A DNA stretch of 50,502 nt from Halopseudomonas sabulinigri. Its GTDB lineage: Bacteria; Pseudomonadota; Gammaproteobacteria; Pseudomonadales; Pseudomonadaceae. The position numbers and the translations under genes were made by a program. The DNA lies in contig DRHT01000041.1 of the NCBI GenBank assembly GCA_011053055.1, positions 1-50,502 of the forward strand. Reading direction: 5' to 3'. Under the pieces are notes generated by a model. It saw only the letters and a list, made by a program, of their open reading frames with translations. It was not told where the DNA came from and did not search any database. Of the stretch, positions 29,052-38,598 are shown piece by piece. Position 1 is the first letter of the stretch, and every line of letters starts with the position of its first letter.

Positions 29052-29990
29052 ATGATCAGTATAAATAGCCTGACGAAACGCTTCGGTGAGCACGTCGCCG
29101 TTGATAATCTATCCTTTGACGTTAAACCGGGCGAAGTGCTCGGCTTCCTCGGCCCCAACGGCGCCGGCAAATCCACCACTATGAAAATGCTTACCGGATT
29201 TCTGACGCCTGATGGCGGCTCGGCCTCGGTGTGCGGTTTCGACGTGCAGTCGCAGATTTTGCAGGCGCAGCAGCAAATGGGTTACCTGCCCGAAGGCGCG
29301 CCCTGTTATGGCGACATGCGGGTGAAGGGGTTTCTGGAGTTTATCGCCGCTATTCGTGGCTTCAGCGGTGCTGAAAAGCATAAGCGGGTGGCTCGTGCGG
29401 TTGAGCAGGTAGAGTTGCAATCGGTGTTGGGTCAGCGCATTGAGACGCTATCCAAAGGCTTTAAGCGGCGTGTGGGTCTGGCACAGGCGATTCTGCATGA
29501 TCCTCAGGTACTGATTCTGGATGAGCCTACCGATGGTCTGGATCCTAACCAGAAGCATCATGTGCGCCACCTGATTCAACAGTTGGCCGAAGGCAGCAAC
29601 AAGATCGTTGTCATTTCCACGCATATTCTTGAAGAGGTCAGCGCCGTGTGCTCACGTGCGGTGATTATTGGTCATGGCCGCTTGCTGGCCGATGGCACGC
29701 CTGAGGAGCTTGAGGCTCGCTCGCGCTATCATCAGGCAGTCACGCTAACGCTGTCGCAAAGCGTCGATGCCGTTGATACCCAGGCCTTGCAGCAGCTGCC
29801 TGGGGTACTGGCGGTAGAAAGCCAACGTGATGGCCAACAACTGACTGTGCTGGCTAAGCCGGGCGAAGTGATCTTCCCGGCGGTGGGGCAACTGGCCCGA
29901 GAACAGCAATGGCAGGTAGCCGAGCTGTCGGTCGAACGTGGTCGCCTGGACGACGTGTTCCGTGGTTTGACGTCAGGGGAGGCGGCATGA
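29052..29990 (+). CDS. ABC transporter ATP-binding protein (GldA-like)
   Basis: Cytoplasmic ATPase of a three-part export-type ABC system. Walker A GPNGAGKST (residues 34-42), signature LSKGF (133-137) followed by RRVGLAQAILHDP, Walker B LILDEPTDGLDP with Asp157-Glu158, and H-loop STHILEEV. The 312-residue length and degenerate LSKG signature match the ABC-2/gliding-motility GldA-like branch. Ribosome site GGGGGAA precedes the ATG. It overlaps the permease gene by four bases. Substrate unknown. Confidence 0.9.
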   Translation: MISINSLTKRFGEHVAVDNLSFDVKPGEVLGFLGPNGAGKSTTMKMLTGFLTPDGGSASVCGFDVQSQILQAQQQMGYLPEGAPCYGDMRVKGFLEFIAAIRGFSGAEKHKRVARAVEQVELQSVLGQRIETLSKGFKRRVGLAQAILHDPQVLILDEPTDGLDPNQKHHVRHLIQQLAEGSNKIVVISTHILEEVSAVCSRAVIIGHGRLLADGTPEELEARSRYHQAVTLTLSQSVDAVDTQALQQLPGVLAVESQRDGQQLTVLAKPGEVIFPAVGQLAREQQWQVAELSVERGRLDDVFRGLTSGEAA

Positions 29991-30721
29991 ATAATCTGGG
30001 TGTGATCTTCAAACGTGAGCTGGGCAGCTATTTTGCTACTCCGTTGGCCTATATCTTCATCGTCATCTTTCTGGTGCTGTCTGCGTTGTTTACCTTTGAT
30101 CTGGGTGGCTTCTATACCGCAGGTCAGGCAGATCTCAATGCCTTCTTCTCGTTTCACTCCTGGTTATATCTGTTTCTGGTGCCAGCACTTGCTATGCGGC
30201 TGTGGGCCGAGGAGCGCAAGTCCGGGACTATCGAACTGCTGATGACCTTGCCGGTATCGCGTGTCGATATGGTGCTGGGTAAGTTCCTCGCGGCATGGGT
30301 GTTTGTCGGTATCGCGCTGTTGCTGACCTTCCCGATCGTGATCACCGTCAACTATCTGGGTAACCCGGATAACGGCGCTATCTTTACCGGGTATATCGGC
30401 AGCTGGCTGCTGGCCGGCGGATATCTGGCTATTGGCTCGTGCATGTCGGCGGCGACCAAGAATCAGGTGATCGCTTTTATTCTCAGCGTTGTGGTGTGCT
30501 TCATCTTCATTGCTGCCGGGATTCCTATGGTGCTCGACTTCTTTAGTACCTGGGCTCCTCAGTGGTTGGTAGATGCCATTGCCTCATTCAGTTTTCAGGT
30601 CCGCTTTAGTGCTTTGAGTCACGGCGTACTGGAACTGCGTGATCTGTTGTATTTCTTATCGCTGATGGCTGGTTGGTTGTTTGCCACTGCGATTGTCATC
30701 GACCTGAAAAAGGCCGATTGA
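29987..30721 (+). CDS. ABC-2 type permease (GldF-like)
   Basis: Inner-membrane permease of the same system, with about six hydrophobic segments in 244 residues (for example LAYIFIVIFLVLSALF near residue 20 and VIAFILSVVVCFIFIAAG near 165). The motif AEERKSGTIELLMTLPVS is typical of the ABC-2/GldF permease family. The ATG at 29987 overlaps the ATPase stop (ATGA); the open frame to 29909 is an extension inside the ATPase gene. Followed after 15 bases by the GldG-like gene. Confidence 0.9.
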   Translation: MNNLGVIFKRELGSYFATPLAYIFIVIFLVLSALFTFDLGGFYTAGQADLNAFFSFHSWLYLFLVPALAMRLWAEERKSGTIELLMTLPVSRVDMVLGKFLAAWVFVGIALLLTFPIVITVNYLGNPDNGAIFTGYIGSWLLAGGYLAIGSCMSAATKNQVIAFILSVVVCFIFIAAGIPMVLDFFSTWAPQWLVDAIASFSFQVRFSALSHGVLELRDLLYFLSLMAGWLFATAIVIDLKKAD

Positions 30722-30736
30722 GGCGAAGGAGCATTC

Positions 30737-32578
30737 ATGAAACGTTTAATTTATTCTGGCGCCGGCTTGCTGGTGCTGTTGCTGGCCTTTGCTGCCTTCA
30801 ATATGGCTACCAATGTGTTCCTCTCGGGCGCACGCGTCGATCTTACTGAGCAAAAGCTGTACACCTTTTCTGAAGGTACGCAGCAAGTTCTGGCTGACCT
30901 GGAAGAGCCAATCGATTTGTATTTTTTCTTCTCTGATCAGGCCAGCAAAAAGAACGTAACCCTGCGCAACTACGCCAAGCGCGTAGAAGAGATGCTCAAG
31001 GAATACGAACGTGAAGCTGACGGCAAAATTCGGTTGCACATCATCGACCCTCAACCGTTTTCCGAGGCCGAAGACCGTGCTGCCGAGTTTGGATTGCAGG
31101 GCATACCGCTCAACCAGACGGGCGACAACCTCTACTTTGGCCTAGCCGGAACCAACGAGCTGGCTGAGCGGGAAGTGATTCCTTTCTTCGCGCTTGAGCA
31201 AGAAGGCATGCTGGAGTATGAGCTGAGCCGTGTGGTCAACACGTTGGCGCAAGCTGAGAAGCCCAAAGTGGGGATTATCTCCGGCTTGCCCATCAACGGC
31301 GGCACCACGCCTTACTCGCAGGAACCCGCACCTGCATGGATGGTGCTGGAGCAGATGCAGCAGATGTTTGAGGTGCAGCCGTTGCAACACGATGTTGACC
31401 AAATCCCGGACGATATCGGTGTATTGCTGTTGGTTCATCCCAAATCATTGACCGAGGCAGCGCTCTACGCAGTTGATCAGTTCGTGTTACGCGGCGGCAA
31501 GCTGTTGGCGTTCGTCGATCCCTATGCTGAATCTGATCAGGCTATGGAAGCGATGATCGAAGGCATGGCCGACGGTAAGTCATCGGATCTCGGGCCGCTG
31601 CTTAAAGCCTGGGGGGTGCAATACAATCCCGAGCAGGTGGTTGTTGATGAGCGTCAGGGGATGTCGGTTAGTCGTGGCCAGGGCCAATTGCCGGCCCGTC
31701 ATATCGGTTGGCTGGAAGTAGAGCCGGCGCAGATTGACCGTGAAGACACTATCACCGCCCCACTGCAGTTGCTGACGGTGGGAACCGGTGGTGCTTTGAT
31801 ACCAGTTGATGGCGCGCAAACGCATTTCACGCCGTTGTTAACCAGTACCGCTGACAGCATGTTGATGTCCAGTGAGGCCTTCGCCAATCTGCGTGATCCG
31901 GAAGATTTGCTCAAGGGCTTTAAGGCTGACGAGCATACCTACACCTTCGCGGCACGGCTGGAAGGTCCGGCCAAGTCTGCTTATCCGCAGGGGGTGGAAG
32001 GGCATGAGCCGGGCCTGCAACAGGCAGACAACATCAACGTGGTAGTGGTGGCCGATACCGACATGCTGACCGACCGTATGTGGGTACAGGTGCAAGATCT
32101 TATGGGTCAGCGTATACCGCAACCATGGGCTGACAACGGTGGCTTCCTAATCAATGCGCTGGATAATCTGTCTGGTTCCGACGCGCTGATCAGTGTGCGC
32201 TCACGTGGCGATTTTAGCCGCCCGTTCACCGTGGTAGAAAAGCTGCAACGTGATGCTGAAAGCCGTTTTCGCGCCAGCGAGCAGCGTTTGCAGCAGCAAC
32301 TGGCGGAAACCGACCAACGCTTGGCGCAGCTTCAGCAGAATCAGGACCCTAGTCAGCTGACCGAGCTGACTGTCGAGCAACGTGATGCGATTCAACAATT
32401 TATCGATGAGAAGCTGGCGATCCGCAAACAGTTGCGCGACGTGCGCTATAAGCTCAACGCGGATATCGACAATCTGGGTAACCGGCTGAAGTTCATCAAC
32501 ATCGCGCTGGTGCCCTTGCTGCTGACCTTCGGTGTGTTGGTCTGGTGGTTGGTAGGCCGCTTGCGCCGCAAACATTAA
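30737..32578 (+). CDS. GldG family ABC auxiliary protein
   Basis: 613-residue membrane-anchored protein of the Gldg/IFT52-like family. There is an N-terminal membrane segment (about 6-28), a large extracytoplasmic domain containing LTEQKLYTFSEGTQQVLADL and, later, LRGGKLLAFVDPYAE, a predicted coiled coil rich in Gln/Leu/Arg (about 510-575), and a C-terminal membrane segment (about 588-608, FINIALVPLLLTFGVLVWWL). In gliding Bacteroidetes GldG works with GldA and GldF; pseudomonads do not glide, so the job here is unknown. Confidence 0.88.
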   Translation: MKRLIYSGAGLLVLLLAFAAFNMATNVFLSGARVDLTEQKLYTFSEGTQQVLADLEEPIDLYFFFSDQASKKNVTLRNYAKRVEEMLKEYEREADGKIRLHIIDPQPFSEAEDRAAEFGLQGIPLNQTGDNLYFGLAGTNELAEREVIPFFALEQEGMLEYELSRVVNTLAQAEKPKVGIISGLPINGGTTPYSQEPAPAWMVLEQMQQMFEVQPLQHDVDQIPDDIGVLLLVHPKSLTEAALYAVDQFVLRGGKLLAFVDPYAESDQAMEAMIEGMADGKSSDLGPLLKAWGVQYNPEQVVVDERQGMSVSRGQGQLPARHIGWLEVEPAQIDREDTITAPLQLLTVGTGGALIPVDGAQTHFTPLLTSTADSMLMSSEAFANLRDPEDLLKGFKADEHTYTFAARLEGPAKSAYPQGVEGHEPGLQQADNINVVVVADTDMLTDRMWVQVQDLMGQRIPQPWADNGGFLINALDNLSGSDALISVRSRGDFSRPFTVVEKLQRDAESRFRASEQRLQQQLAETDQRLAQLQQNQDPSQLTELTVEQRDAIQQFIDEKLAIRKQLRDVRYKLNADIDNLGNRLKFINIALVPLLLTFGVLVWWLVGRLRRKH

Positions 32579-32587
32579 GGGGACGAC

Positions 32588-33568
32588 ATGCGTAAGATTG
32601 TAATGGTAGTAGTCGCGCTCCTGGCGGTCGCTTTGGTGGCTTTAGCTCTGCAGGCTCGTAAAGAGGACCGGGTGGTCGATCTGCAAAGTCACAAGCTGTT
32701 GTCTGAACAGCAGCTGGAGCTGCTTGGGGTCACCCATAAAATCACCCTTCAGCGCGGTGAACAGGAGGTCCACCTGGTACGTAAGGAGGACCAGTGGCTA
32801 GTGGCCGACAGCGATAACTTCCCGGTTCTGCAACCTCGTTTGGCAGCCTTGCTGCTGACGTTGCGGGGCGCTGAGGTGCAGGAAGAGAAGACGGCTAACC
32901 CCGAGTACCATCAGCGCCTAGGGCTCAGTACTGCAAGCGAGCCGCCGGCGCTGCAGGTCACTCTGGAGGCTGACGACAGCTCATTGGGGCTGGTTTACGG
33001 CAATGCCGTCGGCAAAGGGCAGTTACTGCGCTTTGCCGATTCCGATCAGGTATTGCTGATCAACCGTCCGTTGAACATCTCGCTTAACAGCAATGCCTGG
33101 TTGGATTTGCAGATCAGCAAGATACCGTTGGAGCAGGTCGCCAAGGCGCGGTGGCAGCACGCCGACGGTAAAGCGCTGGTATTGGACAAGGCAGAACAGG
33201 GTGATTACAACTTCCGTCTGGCTGGTGAGGTCTCGGCTGAGGGGCAGGAGCGCAAACTCAATTCTATGGTGTTGGCGCTGGCTAATCTGCAGGCGCAAGA
33301 CGTTAGCCTGCGTAGCAAATTAGCGTTACCGCAGCCCAGCCTGACAATGCAAGTCACCACATGGTCGGGCGCTCAGCTTGCTGCTTCGCTGTACCAGCTT
33401 GATAGCCAATACTGGCTGACAATCGATAGGGTGCAACAGAGCGATGAGCAGCCAGTGGAGGTGCGTGTAGACCCGCGCTGGGCATATCAGCTCAGCGTCG
33501 CGCAGCATGACCAGTTGGCTTTGCGCTTGGCAGATCTGCAGCCAGAAGAGCCCGAAATCCAAGAATAA
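32588..33568 (+). CDS. DUF4340 domain protein
   Basis: 326-residue protein with one N-terminal membrane segment (about residues 4-22, IVMVVVALLAVALVALAL) and a large, probably periplasmic, beta-rich domain of the DUF4340 family; VVDLQSHKLLSEQQLELLGV and the later LNISLNSNAWLDLQISKIPL are typical of it. It closes the ABC/GldF/GldG operon, 9 bases after GldG, and is followed by a perfect 12-bp terminator hairpin. DUF4340 proteins commonly accompany GldG-type ABC systems, so it is probably an accessory subunit. Confidence 0.85.
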   Translation: MRKIVMVVVALLAVALVALALQARKEDRVVDLQSHKLLSEQQLELLGVTHKITLQRGEQEVHLVRKEDQWLVADSDNFPVLQPRLAALLLTLRGAEVQEEKTANPEYHQRLGLSTASEPPALQVTLEADDSSLGLVYGNAVGKGQLLRFADSDQVLLINRPLNISLNSNAWLDLQISKIPLEQVAKARWQHADGKALVLDKAEQGDYNFRLAGEVSAEGQERKLNSMVLALANLQAQDVSLRSKLALPQPSLTMQVTTWSGAQLAASLYQLDSQYWLTIDRVQQSDEQPVEVRVDPRWAYQLSVAQHDQLALRLADLQPEEPEIQE

Positions 33569-33577
33569 CCGCGTATA

Positions 33578-33605
33578 GCAACCGGCGACCTGAGTCGCCG
33601 GTTGC
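33578..33605 (+). terminator. Terminator after the ABC/GldG/DUF4340 operon
   Basis: GCAACCGGCGAC (33578-33589) pairs perfectly with GTCGCCGGTTGC (33594-33605) around a CTGA loop, followed by the weakly T-rich CCTTTGTC. It begins 10 bases after the last stop codon. Confidence 0.75.
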
Positions 33606-33740
33606 CCTTTGTCTGTTCCTGAATTTCCCTACTTGCAGCCCTTTCAGCATTGTCTAAACTCGAAAGACGGTCTTCGGAACCGCTTTTGTGCTGTGAGCTG
33701 TGCGCGGCAATAAAGCATCGCGGTTTTAACTGGCCAATAA

Positions 33741-33759
33741 TGTTGCCGGTGGTGCAACA
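33741..33759 (+). promoter_or_regulatory. Hairpin in the cold-shock gene leader
   Basis: TGTTGC (33741-33746) pairs with GCAACA (33754-33759) around CGGTGGT, ending about 33 bases before the cold-shock ATG. Cold-shock mRNAs often have structured, temperature-responsive leaders, but this hairpin alone does not show that. The rest of the 33606-33791 gap shows only weak promoter-like boxes. Confidence 0.35.
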
Positions 33760-33791
33760 ACGTCACACAGTATGTGTAGTGAGGAAGAGTA

Positions 33792-34001
33792 ATGGCAGAG
33801 CGCGAGCAAGGTACCGTTAAGTGGTTCAACGATGACAAGGGTTTTGGTTTCATCCAGCGCCAGTCTGGTCCGGATGTTTTTGTGCATTTTAGAGCCATTC
33901 GCGGCGATGGTCATCGCAGCTTGGCCGAAGGTCAGGCGGTAGAATTTACCGTAACCCAGGGGCAGAAAGGACCGCAGGCGGAAGACGTCGTCGCAGTTTA
34001 G
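33792..34001 (+). CDS. CspA-family cold-shock protein
   Basis: 69-residue single cold-shock domain that binds single-stranded RNA and DNA. RNP1 is KGFGFI (residues 16-21) and RNP2 DVFVHF (28-33), after the family start [11 protein letters not shown]. One domain with no extension, so it is CspA-like; sequence alone does not show cold induction. Ribosome site GAGGAAGAG precedes the ATG. Close to the DUF4340 terminator, so it has its own promoter. Confidence 0.95.
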   Translation: MAEREQGTVKWFNDDKGFGFIQRQSGPDVFVHFRAIRGDGHRSLAEGQAVEFTVTQGQKGPQAEDVVAV

Positions 34002-34086
34002 TGCTGTGTACGTGGCTAGCCGTTTGGCGTGTAACTGGTCTGTGTTTTAGCCCACGCTCGCTGGGTTTGCGCGGACGGGGAAGTTG

Positions 34087-34374
34087 ATGTTGCAGAACCC
34101 TTGGTTTTATCTGGCACTGGGTGATGGCTTGTTGGCCGAGCCGGTGCTTGCGGAGCTGGCTGGGTTGTCGTTGCGCGTTGCTGAGCGAGGCTTGCCACCA
34201 GCTGTGTTTCTGCGCCGCCGGCAGCAAGGCTTGCATTGTGAGGTGGTGGTCTATTTCTCACCCAATTTGCAGCGGTTGGCGCAAACGCGAAACGCGGCGC
34301 CTTGCCCACGTCCTCAGCGTGCGGGTTTGGAGTTGCTCGTGGGTGGCGAAGGCGGCTGGCAGTGGTTTGTCTGA
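34087..34374 (+). CDS. Small basic protein of unknown function
   Basis: 95-residue protein starting at ATG 34087 (an in-frame TTG at 34084 adds one codon), with a GGGGAA ribosome site. No domain is recognised; it is rich in Leu, Arg and Gln (VAERGLPPAVFLRRRQQG) and ends EGGWQWFV. It lies 85 bases after the cold-shock gene on the same strand and its stop is 6 bases from the opposing trxC stop. The good ribosome site and snug fit between neighbours support a real gene; function unknown. Confidence 0.6.
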   Translation: MLQNPWFYLALGDGLLAEPVLAELAGLSLRVAERGLPPAVFLRRRQQGLHCEVVVYFSPNLQRLAQTRNAAPCPRPQRAGLELLVGGEGGWQWFV

Positions 34375-34380
34375 AGCTTA

Positions 34381-34821
34381 TTAGGCTACAGGCAGGTTGC
34401 TCAGCAGCCAGCGCTCGAACTCCTGTGGCGGCACGGCGCCATTCAAGCGCGCTATCTCTTTACCCTGATAGAGAATAAGCAGGGTGGGGATGCTGCGGAT
34501 GGCAAATCGTGCGGCGAGTTCTGGGACGGCTTCGGTATCTATTTTGATCAAGCGCGCGCGCGGTTCAATCCGGGCTGCGGCCTGCTCAAATACCGGTGCG
34601 AACTGTTGGCACGGGCCGCACCAGGCCGCCCAGAAATCGATTACCAAGGGCAAGTCGGCGCTGCTGTGTTTGCTGAACTGCGTGCTATTCAACGATAGCG
34701 GGCTGCCGATGAACAGGCTCTGCTTGCAGGCGCCGCACTGTGGCTGAGCGCTAAGACGCGCAGCCGGCAGGCGGTTCTTTCGATGGCAGTGTGGGCAGGC
34801 AATTAGCAGGGTATCGGTCAT
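34381..34821 (-). CDS. trxC: Thioredoxin 2 (TrxC) with N-terminal zinc ribbon
   Basis: Cytoplasmic disulfide reductase. The 146-residue protein has an N-terminal zinc ribbon with two CXXC pairs (Cys9/Cys12 and Cys29/Cys32), which distinguishes thioredoxin 2 from thioredoxin 1, followed by the thioredoxin fold with active site WCGPC (Trp67-Cys71) and the cis-Pro box FAIRSIPTLLILYQG. It is read toward the small basic protein gene with only 6 bases between the stops. Upstream, 105 bases separate it from the next minus-strand gene; no strong promoter boxes are seen there. Confidence 0.95.
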   Translation of the reverse strand: MTDTLLIACPHCHRKNRLPAARLSAQPQCGACKQSLFIGSPLSLNSTQFSKHSSADLPLVIDFWAAWCGPCQQFAPVFEQAAARIEPRARLIKIDTEAVPELAARFAIRSIPTLLILYQGKEIARLNGAVPPQEFERWLLSNLPVA

Positions 34822-34926
34822 GATGTGATCTGCCTCGTCAGCATTGATTGTTGAGTCTTATGAGGCATGCCAGTGCTCCAGCGCGGTTGCCAAGGCCTTC
34901 ACTTGTTTTGGACGCTGGATTACACG

Positions 34927-35304
34927 TTAGAGCGCCCAGACGAACTCACTTTCACCATCGGCGTTAACTTTTAACCAACGGTCTGCATCGGCATCGCCTT
35001 CGGATTCGTCCCAGCTGCCAATGGAGCAGCGCACTTCATGGCTCAGCGCCGTATGTACCGCACGGGCGCAATCTGCGTCAGTTGCCCAGGGGGTTTCAGC
35101 GCTGTCGAACCAGATACTGGTCCACTTGCCGGCAGCCTTGCGCACGATCATGAGGGGAATCGCTGGATTGCTCTCGATAGTACCCTGCCGGTTGTTGCCC
35201 ACAGCGTCTCCGAGGACCAATGGCCCCAGCGCCTCAGGTAGCCAAGCGAGCAAGTCCTTGACGTGGTCTTCGCGCAGGTAAATCTCAATATCGGGTTGGC
35301 GCAC
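34927..35304 (-). CDS. Conserved-looking protein of unknown function
   Basis: 125-residue acidic cytoplasmic protein without signal peptide, membrane segment or recognised motif. It starts MRQPDIEIYLREDHVKDLLAWLPEALG, shown here in part as DIEIYLREDHVKDLLAWL, and has a mixed alpha/beta pattern with Trp-rich stretches (KWTSIWFDSAETPW). It follows rlmA by 32 bases on the same strand and probably belongs to a dapE-rlmA transcript. I cannot assign a function. Confidence 0.75.
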   Translation of the reverse strand: MRQPDIEIYLREDHVKDLLAWLPEALGPLVLGDAVGNNRQGTIESNPAIPLMIVRKAAGKWTSIWFDSAETPWATDADCARAVHTALSHEVRCSIGSWDESEGDADADRWLKVNADGESEFVWAL

Positions 35305-35336
35305 GATTAATCCTCGTGGAGCGGTTGATCTGTTGT

Positions 35337-36139
35337 TCAGCTTCGTTCCAGCAATACCATTTGCATGGCTACTTCAAGTCCGTCGATACCGCTGGCACAG
35401 ATGGCCTGCTGGCGCTCTGGCTGGCTGCGAAAACCGTGTGGTGTCATACCGATCAGGTTGGCCAGTTCATCCGCTGGCACCTGCAGAGCATAGCGCAGGG
35501 TGCTTTGCGAGACGATGCGCAATTCATCCGGTAGCGATTTGATCAAGTCCGGAGTGGGGTGAACGCTGTCATAGAGTTTTTCACGCAGAGCCATAAGATG
35601 ATCGCCGTGCGGACCCACAATCAATACCCGCCCACCCGGACGCAAGGCGCGTACGCACTCTTCCGGTGACCAGGGGCTGAAAACACAAAGCGCAGCATCC
35701 AAGCTTTGGTCTGCCACTGGTAAGCGGGCGCTTGAGGCCACCAGCCACTGGATGTCTTTGCTGCGTCGACAGGCTTTGAGGATCGCGTCTTTGCTGATAT
35801 CCAATCCAGCCAGTTGTGTCTGTGGCAGTGCAGCAGCCAGGCGGGCGGTGTAGTAGCCCTCGCCGCAGCCCATATCCAGCAGGTGCTCGGGCGGCGCAGC
35901 AGCCAGTAACTGGTTGATCGCATCGCTCACGAGTTGGTAGTGGCCGGCGTCAAGAAACGCTTGGCGGTAGCTCAGCATTTGTGGCGTGTCGCCTGGCTGT
36001 TTGCTGTTTTTGTGCTGTACCAGCAGCAGATTCAGGTAACCCTGCTTTGCCTGGTCGTAACTGTGGCCGTTGGCACAGTGCCATTGACGTTCAGTGCGGT
36101 GCAGCGCCTCGCGGCAATGCGGGCAGATAAGTTCGATCA

Positions 36140-36140
<1 letters not shown>
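35337..36140 (-). CDS. rlmA: 23S rRNA (guanine-745-N1)-methyltransferase RlmA
   Basis: SAM-dependent enzyme that methylates G745 of 23S rRNA. An N-terminal zinc finger uses Cys6, Cys9, Cys22 and His26 (CPHC...CANGH), typical of RlmA, followed by YDQAKQGYLNLLLVQHKNS and a Rossmann domain with the SAM box LLDMGCGEGYYTARLA. 267 residues. Its ATG overlaps the dapE stop by one base (TGATG), implying translational coupling. Confidence 0.95.
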
Positions 36141-37279
<1,139 letters not shown>

Positions 37280-37322
37280 TCAGATTCGCTGTTGGTGTGT
37301 CTGGCGCTAATGATATCAGACT

Positions 37323-37355
37323 GGACCGCCATGCCAGAAAGCGGCTTGGCGGTCC
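37323..37355 (-). terminator. Hairpin between rlmF and dapE
   Basis: GGACCGCCA (37323-37331) pairs perfectly with TGGCGGTCC (37347-37355). It follows the rlmF stop on the minus strand and lies in the leader side of dapE. No T-run follows, so it may be an imperfect terminator or a leader structure. Confidence 0.5.
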
Positions 37356-37379
37356 GTCAGATGCGCGCAAATATAAGGT

Positions 37380-38360
37380 TTATTTGCTGGGAGCTGGCCA
37401 GCGCGCTTTACGCCAGGCGCGTCGTTGCTTCTTATCAAGGAAGGTCCAAGCGAGTAGGCGGCTGCGTTTTTGCCCCTGCGCCATATCCAGGGTGCGAACA
37501 TCAGTCGCGCCGAGTTCGCGCAGTTGTGTCGGCAGCTGTTTAAGTACGTCGGTGTTAGATACCAAGGTGCTGAACCAAAACACCTGTTGGCCAAACTCAG
37601 CGCTTTCGCTAGCCATTCTCGACAGAAAGCCTGTCTCGCCGCCCTCACAATATAGCTCGCTGGCTTGCCCACCAAAATTAAGCATGCCGGCTTTGCTTTC
37701 CGCCCCTTTGCCCAGCTGTTGCCACTTGCGCTGGTTGGCTGCGCGTGCGGCCTCGGCGCTCGCATGGAAAGGTGGGTTGCACAGGGTAAAATCAAACTGC
37801 TCTTCGGGCTTGATGATGTGGCGGAAAAGCTGATTGGTCTGGGGTTGCATGCGCAGACTGATCCGCTGCGCCGCGGTGGGGTTCGCATCGAGCAGGCGCT
37901 CGGCGTTGTCCAACGCGATTTGGTCGATATCAGTGCCGACAAAGCTCCAGCCGTATTCGTGGCTGCCTATCAGTGGATAGATCAAATTGGCGCCGGTGCC
38001 GAGATCTAAACCGACGAGCTTTTTGCCTGTGGGTATCTTGCCGTCATGACTGTCGCAGAGCAGGTCAGCCAAGGTATGTAGATAGTCGGCTCGCCCCGGA
38101 ACGGGTGGGCAGAGGTAGCCAGGCGGAATATCCCAGTCACGGACGTTGTATTGCACTCTCAATAAAGCACCATTGAGCGCTTTGACTGCGTCTGGGTCGG
38201 CAAAGTCGAGCGTGCTCCCGCCCGACGGCGAAGCTACTAGATGCCCGCGTAGCGCGGGATTGGCGCTGGTCAGGGCAGGAAAGTCATAGTGGCCCTTATG
38301 ACGATTGCGAGGATGCAGACCGGGCTTGGTCGACGTCTTGGGGCTGGTTTTGCGCGACAT
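37380..38360 (-). CDS. rlmF: 23S rRNA (adenine-1618-N6)-methyltransferase RlmF
   Basis: SAM-dependent enzyme that methylates A1618 of 23S rRNA. The family N-terminus LHPRNRHKGHYDFPAL, the SAM box VGLDLGTGANLIYPLIG and the amino-methyltransferase motif CNPPFHAS are all present. The open frame reaches 38630, but its first 90 codons are antisense to tcdA and unlike the family; the ATG ending at 38360 (MSRKTSPKTSTK) gives 326 residues. The ribosome site is weak. Divergent from tcdA. Confidence 0.93.
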   Translation of the reverse strand: MSRKTSPKTSTKPGLHPRNRHKGHYDFPALTSANPALRGHLVASPSGGSTLDFADPDAVKALNGALLRVQYNVRDWDIPPGYLCPPVPGRADYLHTLADLLCDSHDGKIPTGKKLVGLDLGTGANLIYPLIGSHEYGWSFVGTDIDQIALDNAERLLDANPTAAQRISLRMQPQTNQLFRHIIKPEEQFDFTLCNPPFHASAEAARAANQRKWQQLGKGAESKAGMLNFGGQASELYCEGGETGFLSRMASESAEFGQQVFWFSTLVSNTDVLKQLPTQLRELGATDVRTLDMAQGQKRSRLLAWTFLDKKQRRAWRKARWPAPSK

Positions 38361-38434
38361 GGGATATTCCGAGGTGATGGTCGGTAATTCTCCCACAGGT
38401 AGCGAGCGACAATCTATGAAAGCCGTTGCTGGGC

Positions 38435-38469
38435 TTGTGCACAATTCCCGTGGATGAATCTGTGGATAA
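38435..38469. promoter_or_regulatory. Three DnaA-box-like sites in a row
   Basis: Reading the plus strand, TGTGCACAA (38436-38444), CGTGGATGA (38449-38457) and TGTGGATAA (38461-38469) are spaced 13 and 12 bases apart in one orientation. The last is a perfect DnaA box on the minus strand (TTATCCACA); the first has one mismatch and the middle one two. Confidence 0.45.
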
Positions 38470-38540
38470 CCCAAGGATAGCTTGCTGTGGCGCTCTGCAC
38501 ATCGGTGCTTGGCGGTGGTGTATGTTTCTTGATCAGGTGA

Positions 38541-38572
38541 TTGACACCCAAGCGCGGCAGGGCTGATATAAT
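38541..38572 (+). promoter_or_regulatory. Extended -10 promoter for tcdA
   Basis: A perfect TATAAT (38567-38572) with an extended -10 TG (38564-38565) is followed by a predicted start near 38579, 20 bases before the tcdA ATG. A perfect TTGACA (38541-38546) lies upstream, but with a 20-base spacer, longer than usual. Confidence 0.65.
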
Positions 38573-38598
38573 CGCCGCCAGTTTGCAGTGAGGTGAAG

